Numbered from the stretch's first letter, positions 1-10,087 are shown. The stretch: 64,000 nt of DNA from Opitutia bacterium (GCA_018645475.1 JABGWU010000235.1:29801-93800), one strand, 5' to 3'. The notes: a model not told the origin generated them from the letters alone. A program made the numbers and translations.

Positions 1-2820
1 CGGGATAATAAGTTTGTTACAATGAACAATCCATTTGGTGGAATCATACCCGCAGAAGGTTTTGGTAATTTCGGGCTACAGGGAAATCAGCGTGAACCAC
101 TTACGCTTTTCGTCCCTTTGAATTCCTTGCAGAAGAAACTTTTCCGTTCTCTTGATGAAATTTCAGGCAACACACAATTTGCAAACTTCCTCCTTATGGG
201 TGCTCCGAATGAAGCCGAGGTTGACCTAGAACTCGCAAAGAAGGCAATGAACAAAAGTTGGACCTTAGAAGATGCAGGAATCGAAATTAAGGAGCTCCGT
301 AATTCAAATGAATGGAGTGTTAGAACTCGGCAGGTTTTTCTTTCGGATCGTTTAGCTAAGCAGGTTAGCCGTGTAAGCGGGAAATCCGTTGGTGTTCTAA
401 CTTATTTAGTAAATGCAATTGAAAATAGATCGGATATGGATGGTACTGCTTTAATACCGTACTCCATGATGAGTGCGGTGGCACCCCAAAGTGTGGATTT
501 TCTTAGCGAGGATTGGAAGGATCAAGACATTGCACTTAATCAATGGGCTGCGGATGATTTAAATGCATCACTTGGAGATTCAATAAGTGTTAGTTATTAC
601 ACGGTTGGGGAAAGAAGAAAATTGATCGAATCTTCAAGAGAATTTGTCTTGCGAAAAATTCTTCCGATGTCACAAGCCGTTCCGGAAAATCAGGAAAGCG
701 ATTGGACTCCCCGATTTCCAGGACTGTCAGACGCCGAATCCTGTGGAGAGTGGGATACGGGGATTCCTATTGTCCATAAGGTACGGGATCGCGATGAACA
801 TTATTGGGACGAGTACCGGGGCACGCCAAAGGGTTTCATTTCTCTTAAGGCCGGACAGGAGATGTGGGGAAACCGTTGGGGTTCGCTAACTGGACTGAGA
901 ATAGACAAAGGAAGTATTTCCAAGGAAGAGTTAAAAAAGAATTTGCGTAAAAATTTATATGCGGAGGATGCCGGACTGGTCCTCCGGGCTCTTCGAGCAG
1001 ATGCACAAAAAGCCGTAGAATCACCAGTTGATTTTGGTCAGTTGTTTATAGGCTTTAGTTTTTTTGTGATTATGGCTGCATTGGCAATAACCGGGATGCT
1101 CTTTAGTTTTTCGCTTGAACAAAGAAGTCAGCAAATCGGGGTTTTGAGAGCAGTTGGTTGGAAAACAATAAAGTTAAGACTGGTTTATTGGGGCGAGGGC
1201 TTATTGACCGCAGGTATTGGTTCTATTGTGGGAGTATTCCTTGCAACTATTTATGGAAAAACGATTCTTGGTCTGTTGAGCGGACAATGGAGTGGGGCGG
1301 TATCCGGTACCCATTTTGATTATAATTCATCATCAAATTCTGTGATTATTGGTGGAATATGTTCTACTGCTATTTCTTTATTGGCTATGATTTGGTCAAC
1401 GAGAAAGTTGTTAAAGCGAGAGCCCAGAGAGCTCCTTGTCACTGGATGCGAGGGTTCGGTTGGCGAAAACATTATTGTAACGAGAGCAAGGTGGCACAAA
1501 TGGGTTGGGATCCTTTGCATGCTCCTTTCTCTATTTTTAGCTTGGTTCGTTGGTTTACAGAGCAGTCACGCATCAATGGCTTTTTTTGGTGCGGGCGGGT
1601 TATTACTGGTGAGTGGACTTTTCTTATTTTGGTCAAACTTAGGTAAAAAAGAAGAAGCTGATAAAAGTTTTTCTAACCTTACCCAACTTAATCGTAGGAA
1701 TTTAGGTAGGCGTTCAGGAAGAAGTCTGGTAACAGTGGGTTCTATGGCCGCAGGTGCGTTTCTTGTTGTGAGCACAGGAGCCTTTCGAAAGGCTCCTCCT
1801 GCTTCTCCAACTGATTTACAATCTGGCACGGGCGGGTTTTCCTTCTGGGGGGAATCAGCCGTGCCTATATATGATGATTTAAATCAGGGTGAGGCCATAA
1901 ATCTTTTTGATTTAAATAAAAGTCTTCTACACGAGGCGAATGTGATTCCTTTACGTTTACGGGAGGGAGATGATGCTAGTTGTCTAAATTTGAACAAAGC
2001 ACTTCGTCCTAAAATTTTCGGTATTAAACCTAGTGATTTTGAAGGTCGATTTGAATTTGCCGAGGGAAACTGGTCTAGTCTATACCAAAATCTGGACGGT
2101 GAAGCTATTCCTGCTTTAGTCGACCAAAACACTTTAATGTGGGCATTGAAGATGGGAACTGGTGAACGGCTAAACTATGTTGACGGAGAAGGAAAACCTT
2201 TCGAGATTGAAGTCGTCGGAGCCTTCAAAGGATCTATGTTACAGGGATCAATCTTTATTAAAGAAGATGATTTCTTGAATAAATTTAAACAACAGGGTGG
2301 ATATCGAAGTTTTATGCTGACCGGAAATAGAGTGGCTGCTGAGAAGTTAGCAGTTCATTTGGAGGACCGACTATTTCAAAATGGGATGGAGTTTCAGAAT
2401 TCTTTAGAAAGGCTTTCAGAATTACAGAAAGTAGAGAATACATACTTATCTATTTTCCAGGGACTAGGGGGGTTGGGAATGTTAATTGGAACATGTGGAT
2501 TAGGGTTGGTCGTGGCACGAAACTTAGTTGAGCGCGGTCATGAATTTGCTTTATTTGAAGCAATTGGATTCCAGTTAAACCAACTTCGAAGAAATGTCTT
2601 TTTAGAGCATGCACAATTAGCAATATGGGGAATCCTCCTCGGTTCAATCTCGGCCATTTTGGGAATTTCCCCAGCTTTGTTTGGTGGTATCCTAGATTCG
2701 CCAAGCCTTAGTTTCATATGGTTTTTTATAATACTTTCCATCCTCGCTTTTTTCTGGGTGGGTGTTGCCGTTCACATAATTTTGGGCAAAAGCCAACTTC
2801 ACCTGTTACAAAATGAATAA
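1..2820 (+). CDS. FtsX/MacB-type ABC transporter permease, 5' end cut by window
   Basis: Large inner-membrane permease of the FtsX/MacB superfamily. The frame is open from base 1 through the ATG at 22, and the usual N-terminal membrane segment is missing, so the gene starts upstream. One FtsX domain lies near residues 340-470, with the typical cytoplasmic stretch around 'LRAVGWK'; a short membrane pair follows near 495-545, and a second FtsX domain fills the last 130 residues ('ARNLVERGHEFALFEAIGF'). The large segments between them are predicted to be periplasmic. Such proteins work with a LolD/MacB-type ATPase in lipoprotein or envelope transport; none is visible here, so it may sit upstream. 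The last 8 bases overlap the next gene. The superfamily is clear, the substrate is not. Confidence 0.85.
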   Translation, partial: RDNKFVTMNNPFGGIIPAEGFGNFGLQGNQREPLTLFVPLNSLQKKLFRSLDEISGNTQFANFLLMGAPNEAEVDLELAKKAMNKSWTLEDAGIEIKELRNSNEWSVRTRQVFLSDRLAKQVSRVSGKSVGVLTYLVNAIENRSDMDGTALIPYSMMSAVAPQSVDFLSEDWKDQDIALNQWAADDLNASLGDSISVSYYTVGERRKLIESSREFVLRKILPMSQAVPENQESDWTPRFPGLSDAESCGEWDTGIPIVHKVRDRDEHYWDEYRGTPKGFISLKAGQEMWGNRWGSLTGLRIDKGSISKEELKKNLRKNLYAEDAGLVLRALRADAQKAVESPVDFGQLFIGFSFFVIMAALAITGMLFSFSLEQRSQQIGVLRAVGWKTIKLRLVYWGEGLLTAGIGSIVGVFLATIYGKTILGLLSGQWSGAVSGTHFDYNSSSNSVIIGGICSTAISLLAMIWSTRKLLKREPRELLVTGCEGSVGENIIVTRARWHKWVGILCMLLSLFLAWFVGLQSSHASMAFFGAGGLLLVSGLFLFWSNLGKKEEADKSFSNLTQLNRRNLGRRSGRSLVTVGSMAAGAFLVVSTGAFRKAPPASPTDLQSGTGGFSFWGESAVPIYDDLNQGEAINLFDLNKSLLHEANVIPLRLREGDDASCLNLNKALRPKIFGIKPSDFEGRFEFAEGNWSSLYQNLDGEAIPALVDQNTLMWALKMGTGERLNYVDGEGKPFEIEVVGAFKGSMLQGSIFIKEDDFLNKFKQQGGYRSFMLTGNRVAAEKLAVHLEDRLFQNGMEFQNSLERLSELQKVENTYLSIFQGLGGLGMLIGTCGLGLVVARNLVERGHEFALFEAIGFQLNQLRRNVFLEHAQLAIWGILLGSISAILGISPALFGGILDSPSLSFIWFFIILSILAFFWVGVAVHIILGKSQLHLLQNE

Positions 2821-3568
2821 GTTTAGATCATCTATGAGAAGTCATAAATCTCCATTAAAGACATTTGCTCTTTTAACCTATTTTTTAATTTTTGGATGCG
2901 TTCATAAAGAAATTGAAAGCGGTTTATCTGTTAAGAATGCCAATGATAAAAATGTGAATGTAGCTACCAATAAAAGTAATTCCGAATGGGTTGTTGAGTT
3001 CAGTGAAGACTTTTCAGAATTAGAAATTGGATCCGAGCCAGAGAGTTTATTTATATTGGACGGAGCGTATTCGGTACAGGTGGATCAGAATAATCAGAAA
3101 AGCTTGGCTTTGCCTGGATCGCCGATGGGCGACTTCGGTCTTCTTTTTGGTCCGAGGATTAGAGAAAAGGGATTGGAATTACGATTTTCTTTTTTCTCGA
3201 GTAAGAAAGGAAGGAGAATGCCATCATTTGCGGCGGGAATGGGAGGAGTCCGTGGGCTGCGATTGCGGTTAAATCCAGCATCTAGGAATCTAGTTTTATC
3301 TTTCGATGATCAAATTCTAAAGGAAATACCCTTTTCTTGGATGGGAGATCAATGGTGGTCAGTTCGCTTCCAAATGACGCCAGAAGATTCAAATCAATCT
3401 ACATTCGCACAGTACAAGCTCTGGCCGAAGCAAGAAGCGGAACCCGACACTTGGTTGATCAGTGAAAAATTCAGTATCCAATACAAGGGAGGAAAATGCG
3501 CCTTGTGGGGTTTTCCTTATGCCAGCACACCAATCCTCTTTGACGACATAACCATTCTTTCCAAGTAA
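2813..3568 (+). CDS. Lipoprotein, possible concanavalin/LamG-like beta-sandwich
   Basis: Predicted lipoprotein of unknown function. A basic N-terminus and hydrophobic stretch lead to the lipobox 'LIFGC' near residue 29. The mature part (about 220 residues) has alternating short hydrophobic strands and many Trp, Gly and Phe residues, as in concanavalin-like beta-sandwich domains found in PVC secreted proteins; that fold is inferred from pattern only. The ATG overlaps the end of the preceding permease by 8 bases, so the two are probably co-translated, suggesting the lipoprotein is a partner or cargo of that transporter. A second ATG at 2834 would give a shorter n-region and is also possible. 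Confidence 0.7.
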   Translation: MNKFRSSMRSHKSPLKTFALLTYFLIFGCVHKEIESGLSVKNANDKNVNVATNKSNSEWVVEFSEDFSELEIGSEPESLFILDGAYSVQVDQNNQKSLALPGSPMGDFGLLFGPRIREKGLELRFSFFSSKKGRRMPSFAAGMGGVRGLRLRLNPASRNLVLSFDDQILKEIPFSWMGDQWWSVRFQMTPEDSNQSTFAQYKLWPKQEAEPDTWLISEKFSIQYKGGKCALWGFPYASTPILFDDITILSK

Positions 3569-3656
3569 ATTTAATGTTATCTTCTGATATAAAAGTTCGT
3601 ACTACCTAGAGAGAATATTTGTAGTATTTTTTAAAAAGAATGAGAATGGAATTTGT

Positions 3657-5954
3657 ATGAAATTCGTTCGCAAATTTTTTTGGACTGTTGGAATCTTTTA
3701 CTTTGCATTGCTAGGATTCAGTTTTGCTAAAGAGGGAAAGAGGGAATTAATTTTGAATGAAGTACTACCCTTGTTGGAGGAGTACTGCTATGATTGTCAT
3801 GGTGATGGTGCGCAAAAAGGTGATTTTGCTTTGGACGAATTAATTTCATTGGGAAAGTTCGAAGATCATCATAAAAAATGGGATAGAGTTTGGAAGAACA
3901 TTTACAATCGAAATATGCCTCCAGCTAATGTTCTTCAACCAAGTGATCATGAAATTTCCACAATTTTATCTTGGGTGGAAAAAGCATCCTTCCAATTCGA
4001 ACCTGATCAGATTGACCCTGGGCATGTGGTTTTAAGAAGGCTTAATCGCACCGAATACGAAAATACGGTCAAGGATTTATTTCAGGTTTCGATTGATGCG
4101 AATAATTATTTCCCAGCTGATGATACAGGATATGGATTTGATACAATTGGAGAAGTACTGACTCTTTCTCCACTGCTTATGGAAAAGTATTTGGGCATGG
4201 CTGAAATCGTTATGGAAAAGACTCTTGGCCCAGTAGACGATTTGCAAGAGCCTCTCCGATTTCTAGTGGATGATATTGGCGGTGGCACTAAGCGGGGTAA
4301 TTACCGTGTACTCCCTACTCTTGGTAGTTTTATCATTTCTCATCCATCGGAACATGGAGGAATATATGAAGTAAAAGTACACGCTTCGGCAAGCAGAGCC
4401 GGTGACGAATTGGCAAAGATGCAAGTGAATGTTAATGGCAAGAAAATCAAAACCTTTTCCATTGATTCAGAATATCCTCAAAATTCTATTTTCACATTCC
4501 AGTTTTCTGCAAAAGAAAAAGCTATCAATGAAATTTCACTTGCTTTTATTAATGATTTCTATGATCCCAAAAATAAAAATCCAAAACTTCGTGATCGAAA
4601 TTTATATATAAATGAAGTCAAAATATGTTTCCCAAATGACATTGCTCTAAAATTTAGGGATTCGAGAACCCGCCTGTTAGGTGAATGGGAAACAGAAAAA
4701 ATAGAAGATGTCCATGTATTGAAAACTCTTGAGAAATGGCTTCCTCGTATTTACCGAATGCCATTAGATGAGAAAGAAGTGTATCGGCACAAAGCTTTTT
4801 ACTTTATGAAAAGAAATGACGGAATTTCGGGTGTAGAGGCTTTGCGGGAGACTTTCAAAGCAGCTATGATTTCTCCCCGGTTTATTTTTCGAGAAGAGAA
4901 AAAAAGTCTTCAGAAAAGTAACTCGAATTATAAACAACTTGACGAATTTGCCTTGGCTCACCGGATGTCATATTTCCTCTGGAGTTCGGTTCCAGATGAT
5001 GGTCTTTGGGGCTTGGCAGAAAAGGGTAAACTTAGGGCAAATTTACATCAGGAATTTAATAGGATGGTCTCTAATGAAAATATTGATGCATTCGTTCAAA
5101 ATTTCTGCGGGCAATGGCTCCAGTTGAGAGACTTGTATTTGGTAAACCCAAACCCAGAACAATTCCCAAAATTTACTAATAAAGTTCGAGTGTCCATGCT
5201 TCGGGAGACTGAGGAATTTTTTAAATTTTTACTTAAACAAAATTTACCCGTAGATCTTCTTTTGGGTGCAAACTTTTCCATGATCAATCAAGACCTTGCC
5301 ACATATTACGGATTGGGTGGGAAATACGATCAAAAGTTTAGCAAAGTTATTTTCAATGGAAGTGATTTAAAGAAGCGAGGTGGCTTGCTTACTCATGGCT
5401 CCATTTTAACAATAACTTCTAATCCGACTCGCACCTCTCCGGTTAAGCGCGGGAAATGGGTATTGGATAATTTATTGGCTTCACCACCCAGGGATCCACC
5501 ACCAGGTGTAGCCGAATTGGAGGCACCTCATAAGGGAAGTCAAAAAACGCTTACATTAAGAGAACAGATGAAACAACATTCCCAAAACCCAACATGTTAT
5601 TCCTGCCATGCGAGTATGGACAACCTAGGCTATGCAATGGAGAATTTTGACGCGGTAGGAAATTGGAGAAATTATGAGGGGGATCAACCTATAGATGTTT
5701 TCGGAAAATTGAGTACTGGAGAAAAGTTTAGCGGTATCAAGGAATTACAAGATTTCCTTTTGCAAAATAAGAAGCATTCAATTGTTCGCTGCATTACCCA
5801 GAAGTTATTTGTTTATGGACTAGGGCGGGGGCTTACCTACAAAGACAGAGTGGCTGTGGACCAAGTTGTTATGAGTTTTAAAAATGGTCAAATCAATCTT
5901 GCTGATATACTTTTTAAAGTTATTCAGAGTAAACCTTTTCAATTTTCCAACTAA
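3657..5954 (+). CDS. Cytochrome-c-like DUF1587/DUF1595/DUF1592/DUF1588/DUF1585 protein
   Basis: Exported protein of the multi-domain family typical of Planctomycetes and Verrucomicrobiota. A signal peptide (about residues 1-24) precedes a Planctomycete cytochrome C-like segment with heme motif C44-x-x-C-H48 ('CYDCHGDG'). DUF1587 follows around 'LRRLNRTEYENTVKDLF', then a beta-rich DUF1595-type region, DUF1592 ('AHRMSYFLWSSVPDDGL'), DUF1588 ('TSNPTRTSPVKRGKWVLDNLL') with a second 'CYSCH', and DUF1585 at the C-terminus. The length of 765 residues is normal. The family is thought to act in periplasmic redox steps on polymeric or sugar substrates, but no reaction is established. The next gene encodes its usual DUF1552 partner, 50 bases downstream. 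Confidence 0.92.
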   Translation: MKFVRKFFWTVGIFYFALLGFSFAKEGKRELILNEVLPLLEEYCYDCHGDGAQKGDFALDELISLGKFEDHHKKWDRVWKNIYNRNMPPANVLQPSDHEISTILSWVEKASFQFEPDQIDPGHVVLRRLNRTEYENTVKDLFQVSIDANNYFPADDTGYGFDTIGEVLTLSPLLMEKYLGMAEIVMEKTLGPVDDLQEPLRFLVDDIGGGTKRGNYRVLPTLGSFIISHPSEHGGIYEVKVHASASRAGDELAKMQVNVNGKKIKTFSIDSEYPQNSIFTFQFSAKEKAINEISLAFINDFYDPKNKNPKLRDRNLYINEVKICFPNDIALKFRDSRTRLLGEWETEKIEDVHVLKTLEKWLPRIYRMPLDEKEVYRHKAFYFMKRNDGISGVEALRETFKAAMISPRFIFREEKKSLQKSNSNYKQLDEFALAHRMSYFLWSSVPDDGLWGLAEKGKLRANLHQEFNRMVSNENIDAFVQNFCGQWLQLRDLYLVNPNPEQFPKFTNKVRVSMLRETEEFFKFLLKQNLPVDLLLGANFSMINQDLATYYGLGGKYDQKFSKVIFNGSDLKKRGGLLTHGSILTITSNPTRTSPVKRGKWVLDNLLASPPRDPPPGVAELEAPHKGSQKTLTLREQMKQHSQNPTCYSCHASMDNLGYAMENFDAVGNWRNYEGDQPIDVFGKLSTGEKFSGIKELQDFLLQNKKHSIVRCITQKLFVYGLGRGLTYKDRVAVDQVVMSFKNGQINLADILFKVIQSKPFQFSN

Positions 5955-6004
5955 GGATGTTTGATTAATTCGTCTTCAATGATTAATATTTATCAACATG
6001 ATTT

Positions 6005-7375
6005 ATGATGCGTAGTCCTAATTTCAGTCGTAGATCCATACTTCGGGGCTTGGGAGTTTCTCTCGCATTACCTTATATGGAATCCCTTGGTAGTACATTG
6101 CCCAAGACCATTCCATTAAGAATGGGCTTCACCTATATCCCCAATGGAGTCATTATGGACAAGTGGCGTCCGCAAAAGACCGGAGTTTTGAGGGAATTAC
6201 CAAACAGCCTAAAACCTCTTCAAAATCTTAAGGACGACTTACAGGTTTTGAGCGGACTAGATCATACCAAGGCAAATGCAAATGGCGACGGTGCCGGAGA
6301 TCATGCAAGAGCTAATGCTACTTTTTTGACGGGCTGTCAGGCCAAAAAGACAGGAGGCAAGGATATTAGGATTGGGGTCTCGGTTGACCAAATTGCTGCA
6401 GGGGTAATTGGTAATCATACAAAACTACCTTCATTGGAATTGAGTTGTGATGGAGTAAGAAGGTCTGGCAAATGCGACTCCGGCTACAGCTGTGCATACC
6501 AATACAACCTGTCTTGGAAAACAGAGTCTATGCCTATGGTTCCTGAGTCTAATCCTCGTTTGGTCTTTGAACGCTTGTTTGGCCAATCAAACTCTTTCAT
6601 TGACCGCCAAAACCAACTTAAAAGAAATGGGCTTAACAAAAGTATTCTTGATTTTGCTTTGGAAGATGCCGCTCGTTTAAAAAAGCGTCTTGGAAAAACG
6701 GATCAAGGAAAATTGAACGAATATCTCACGAGCGTTCGTGAACTTGAAAAGAGAATCGAGCGGGACGAAAATCAAAGAGCGAATCTGTCTGATTTTAAAA
6801 GTCCTGAAGGGATCCCCGGGAATTATAAAGATCATTTGAGAATCATGTTTGATATGATGGCCATCGCTTATCAAAGTGATTCAACTCGAATAAGTTCTTT
6901 TTTGATGGCACACGATGGAAGCAATAGAAGTTTTCGGGATATTGGTGTTCCCGAAGGTCATCATTCTCTTTCGCATCATCGAAACGATCCAAATATGATT
7001 AAGAAGTTGGCTCGCATAGATCATTTTTATTCCGAACAGTTTGCTTATTTCCTGGAGAAACTCGCTACGACAAAAGAAATGGATGGCAGCCGTTTAATCG
7101 ATCACTGCATGATTATTCTAGGAAGCGGTATTAGTGATGGCAATCTACACCGGCATTCGGACCTGCCTGTACTTCTGGCAGGGGGTAAGTCTCATGGTTT
7201 ACAAACTGGTAGACACCATGATTTTTCTGAAGGAAGATATAATGAAGGAACCAATAAATTTACAAAAAATAGTGTTGGCGTTCCTATGACAAATTTACAC
7301 CTTGGATTGTTGGATAAAATAGGTGTAAGAGCCAAACACATGGGTGATAGTACGGGAATGATTGTAAATATATAA
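6005..7375 (+). CDS. DUF1552 family exported protein
   Basis: DUF1552 protein, the usual neighbour of DUF1592-type cytochromes in PVC genomes. The N-terminus 'FSRRSILRGLGVSLALP' is a twin-arginine-like signal, so export in folded form is likely. Conserved stretches include 'GFTYIPNGV', 'DHARANATFLTG', 'RIGVSVDQIAA' and 'ILGSGISDGNLH'. The last resembles the alkaline-phosphatase/sulfatase-like core of the related DUF1501 family, so a metal-dependent hydrolase fold is possible but unproven. The length of 456 residues is typical. The stop is followed by an AT-only weak inverted repeat that I do not count as a terminator. Confidence 0.9.
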   Translation: MMRSPNFSRRSILRGLGVSLALPYMESLGSTLPKTIPLRMGFTYIPNGVIMDKWRPQKTGVLRELPNSLKPLQNLKDDLQVLSGLDHTKANANGDGAGDHARANATFLTGCQAKKTGGKDIRIGVSVDQIAAGVIGNHTKLPSLELSCDGVRRSGKCDSGYSCAYQYNLSWKTESMPMVPESNPRLVFERLFGQSNSFIDRQNQLKRNGLNKSILDFALEDAARLKKRLGKTDQGKLNEYLTSVRELEKRIERDENQRANLSDFKSPEGIPGNYKDHLRIMFDMMAIAYQSDSTRISSFLMAHDGSNRSFRDIGVPEGHHSLSHHRNDPNMIKKLARIDHFYSEQFAYFLEKLATTKEMDGSRLIDHCMIILGSGISDGNLHRHSDLPVLLAGGKSHGLQTGRHHDFSEGRYNEGTNKFTKNSVGVPMTNLHLGLLDKIGVRAKHMGDSTGMIVNI

Positions 7376-7485
7376 TTAAAAAACATTTAATATTTAAATT
7401 ATAACTTTTTTTCCTCTGTTATCTCCTAGATAAAGACTATAGAAAACCTTGCATATATTTCTGTTTTATAGACAATGAAGATTCC

Positions 7486-8574
7486 GTGCCTAGCATTAAC
7501 CGAGTTTTTTTTCTTTCATTGGGGGGTGTTTGTTTTTTAATAATCCCGTTCTTTTGGCTTGCATTAACATTTGATTATAAAGCCTTAGAAAACTTTATGA
7601 TAACCTTGTCAGATAGTTATTTTGTAGGTTATCCAATACCAGAATTATTTGGTGCTTCGAGTTCAGATTCAGTTGTGAGCAAAGTCTTTAGGTTGAAAAT
7701 TTTCCTTTCCTTAGCTTTACTATTTTATTCCCTTTTTTTTATAAGCCTTTATTCGATAGAAGAAAATTTTAGGCGACTCAGATTTCTCTTTCGGGGAATT
7801 TCAATTCCACTATTTTTGGTGGTAGTTGCGTTCTGGTTAAAGTTTGTCGGCGAAGATCATATTGTTGTGAAAAGCGAAAAAAATGAATTATTTATTGCAA
7901 CAACGATCTCACTTGTTTTTTCAATTCTTCTCTTTGCTTATTCATTTCGTTCTCAAAAGAAGACTCGCAGAATTGATGCGGTTAAAGTTTCTGAAAATGT
8001 TAGTACTTCATCTGTAAAACAAACTGTGCCACCTGTTGAGCAAACTGTAAGCGAATCGAATAATGTAAAGGAAATACCCCCCCCCGATGATTTACAAAGT
8101 GAAATACCAGAGCAGCAAACTACTGAAGAAACTTCGATGGCACTTCCAACCCAAATAGATTCAACTGAAATTGACAGTAAATCAGACTCAAAAGAAATTT
8201 CCTTGAGCGAGGAAGGTGATGAATTAGAACAACCTAACAAGCAAACTCAGGGAAATAATGAAATGTCGGACTTGCCTACTGAAGATTTAGATACCCAATC
8301 CACAAGTTCAAAAGAAATTTCCTTGAGCGAGGAAGGCGATGAATTAGAACAACCTAACAAGCAAACTCAGGGAAATAATGAAATGTCGGACTTGCCTACT
8401 GAAGATTTAGATACCCAATCCACAAGTTCAGAAGAAAATTTATCAGAGGAAGTTATTAAATCTACAATGAATCAGATAGATGCCGCAACTTCAGTAGAAA
8501 ACCCCAATATTGAGATTTCTGAAAATGAAAAAAACCTTTCTCAGAATACTCTAGTTGAAGATAAGGCAGAATAA
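7486..8574 (+). CDS. Unrecognised membrane protein with acidic Ser/Thr/Glu-rich repeat tail
   Basis: I do not recognise this protein. The first 150 residues contain about four hydrophobic segments (near 6-30, 66-88, 99-118 and 134-150). The remaining 210 residues form a hydrophilic acidic tail rich in Ser, Thr, Glu and Gln. The tail holds a 40-residue unit ('KEISLSEEGDELEQPNKQT...') present twice in tandem, and a Pro run coded by a C9 tract. The ORF opens at a GTG with no obvious ribosome site; an ATG eleven bases upstream is in another frame. The next gene starts six bases after the stop, suggesting an operon. The tail could be an unstructured spacer; its side of the membrane is unclear. Confidence 0.6.
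   Translation: MPSINRVFFLSLGGVCFLIIPFFWLALTFDYKALENFMITLSDSYFVGYPIPELFGASSSDSVVSKVFRLKIFLSLALLFYSLFFISLYSIEENFRRLRFLFRGISIPLFLVVVAFWLKFVGEDHIVVKSEKNELFIATTISLVFSILLFAYSFRSQKKTRRIDAVKVSENVSTSSVKQTVPPVEQTVSESNNVKEIPPPDDLQSEIPEQQTTEETSMALPTQIDSTEIDSKSDSKEISLSEEGDELEQPNKQTQGNNEMSDLPTEDLDTQSTSSKEISLSEEGDELEQPNKQTQGNNEMSDLPTEDLDTQSTSSEENLSEEVIKSTMNQIDAATSVENPNIEISENEKNLSQNTLVEDKAE
8077..8085 (+). repeat. C9 homopolymer tract inside a coding region
   Basis: Nine consecutive C residues encode 'PPP' within the acidic tail of the 7486 gene. It is the longest C run noticed in this AT-rich window. Slippage by one base would shift the reading frame before the 40-residue repeats. Confidence 0.9.
8191..8430 (+). 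repeat. Tandem repeat, two 120-bp units in frame
   Basis: Two adjacent 120-base units (8191-8310 and 8311-8430) differ at one position that I can see (T at 8217, C at 8337), a silent change. Each encodes the same 40 residues. A degenerate start of a third unit ('EENLSEE') follows. Near identity points to a recent duplication. Confidence 0.95.
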
Positions 8575-8579
8575 GAAAA

Positions 8580-9998
8580 ATGAAGAGATTTTTAAAAGTT
8601 TCAACCTTGGTTTTATTTACATTATTTTGTGTTTATATTTTAGAAAGTGCTTGTTTCCGCTTGGTAGAGGGTTATGCAAATTGGAGGCTTTCCTTAGCAT
8701 GGGGTAAACCTAGCCAAGCAATTTATAATTCATTCCTCAAAAAACTACCTCTCGATCATTTTGCTGAAAGACCCACAGATTCTCCTAAACCTGATCACTT
8801 AGGTTACTGGGTTGGGGAAGAAAATGAATACGCAGAAAGTGTTATGAGTTTTACACGCCCCCTTAGGGATTCTTACATGAACTATATTCAAAGTAAGTTT
8901 GAACCATTGTCTGATTTTGAAATTCGTGATTTTGAAAGTGTTCATGGCGTTGTTTTACCAGGATTTAAGAAATTGGCGACCGTAATGGATGTTCAATCAC
9001 AGAAAGCAAGAAGAGTTGGCGATGGGCTAGAATTTGCAAAAGGCATATTTATAAAGATTGTCTTTAAAGATTTTACTGATTCTTACAGAGAAGATTTTTC
9101 GAACCTTGAGGCAAGTTTTGGTTTTATATTAGAGAGAGGATTTGGTTGCCTAGTTTTACCTGTCACTTCCAGCTCTGACTTGCTTGATAAGATAACACAA
9201 TGGCAACGTGATGAAAGTTTATTAGCAGAGAATTTATATGCCTGGGCGGACGGAAAGGCCGCCTCAATTTTAATGGAATCCTGTCAAATAAAACCAAATT
9301 GCTGGAAGGCGATAATGATCACAGATCCTGATGAGTTTGTGGCTCCTCCTACAGACATGACTTTACCTTGGGTCTATTTTGAAATAGACGATGAACGACG
9401 AATGAATGAAGACGGGTTGGATTTACTCTATAGTTGGGTGAAAATGGCACGATCAAATGAAAATCTTTACACTTCAAAATTAGGCGGATTAGTTCGTATC
9501 AACGAAAACTTTCATGCGAGAAAAGCCTTACCATCCTCGTTCGCTTCTTATGTACTTCATTGTGCAAATTTCATTGAAGATATGAAATTGGATAATAATT
9601 CTTTCAAGAAAGAAGTTGTAAGTAATGTTGATACAATCTCCAAGCAACCCACAAATTTCGATTCTACTGTAATTGAAAGCAACCCACAAATTCAAACGGT
9701 TAATAATTTTGATTTAAGCAGGATTGAAGAGTCTATAAATGAAATTGAAAAACAGGATGAAATTAATCCTAATTTAAATACTCCAAGTTTTGATTGTGAA
9801 ATAATTCGGGGATATAGACAGATTCATGCCGCAGATGTTAAACTCAAATTAGTTAGTAATCGAGATTTGATTATAAAACTAGGTTTTGGGTTCGAAGAAA
9901 TGGGTAAGGGTGTTATGAATCAAATTCGTACAAAAGATCCTCTTTTTTATCGTTATTTTAATTCTTTAAGGGCAATAGAAGAATCTCCTTTGAATTAA
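8580..9998 (+). CDS. Unrecognised protein with N-terminal signal anchor
   Basis: A 472-residue protein that I do not recognise. One hydrophobic segment near residues 7-25 acts as a signal peptide or anchor, and the rest should lie outside the inner membrane. Residues about 130-335 alternate predicted strands and helices ('FGCLVLPVTSSSDLL', 'WADGKAASILMES', 'AIMITDPDEFVAPP') in a way reminiscent of an alpha/beta-hydrolase-like fold, though no nucleophile motif is clear. A low-complexity Asn/Ser/Glu stretch (about 335-405) leads to a conserved-looking C-terminal 60 residues. It starts six bases after the repeat-tail gene and is probably co-transcribed with it. Confidence 0.6.
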   Translation: MKRFLKVSTLVLFTLFCVYILESACFRLVEGYANWRLSLAWGKPSQAIYNSFLKKLPLDHFAERPTDSPKPDHLGYWVGEENEYAESVMSFTRPLRDSYMNYIQSKFEPLSDFEIRDFESVHGVVLPGFKKLATVMDVQSQKARRVGDGLEFAKGIFIKIVFKDFTDSYREDFSNLEASFGFILERGFGCLVLPVTSSSDLLDKITQWQRDESLLAENLYAWADGKAASILMESCQIKPNCWKAIMITDPDEFVAPPTDMTLPWVYFEIDDERRMNEDGLDLLYSWVKMARSNENLYTSKLGGLVRINENFHARKALPSSFASYVLHCANFIEDMKLDNNSFKKEVVSNVDTISKQPTNFDSTVIESNPQIQTVNNFDLSRIEESINEIEKQDEINPNLNTPSFDCEIIRGYRQIHAADVKLKLVSNRDLIIKLGFGFEEMGKGVMNQIRTKDPLFYRYFNSLRAIEESPLN

Positions 9999-10087
9999 AT
10001 TAATATTCTATCAAGACTCTACTTTAGAAGTCTGATTAATTATAAAGTTTCCTTACTTAAATTAGTTAAGAATAAAAATGAAGTGAT

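Noticed and set aside
7370-7415. AT-only inverted repeat followed by T-run after the DUF1552 gene as terminator
   Set aside because: The stem has no GC pairs and the loop is about 19 bases, too weak to count.
8191-8430. Tandem repeat as a CRISPR-like array
   Set aside because: Only two contiguous in-frame coding units with no spacers.
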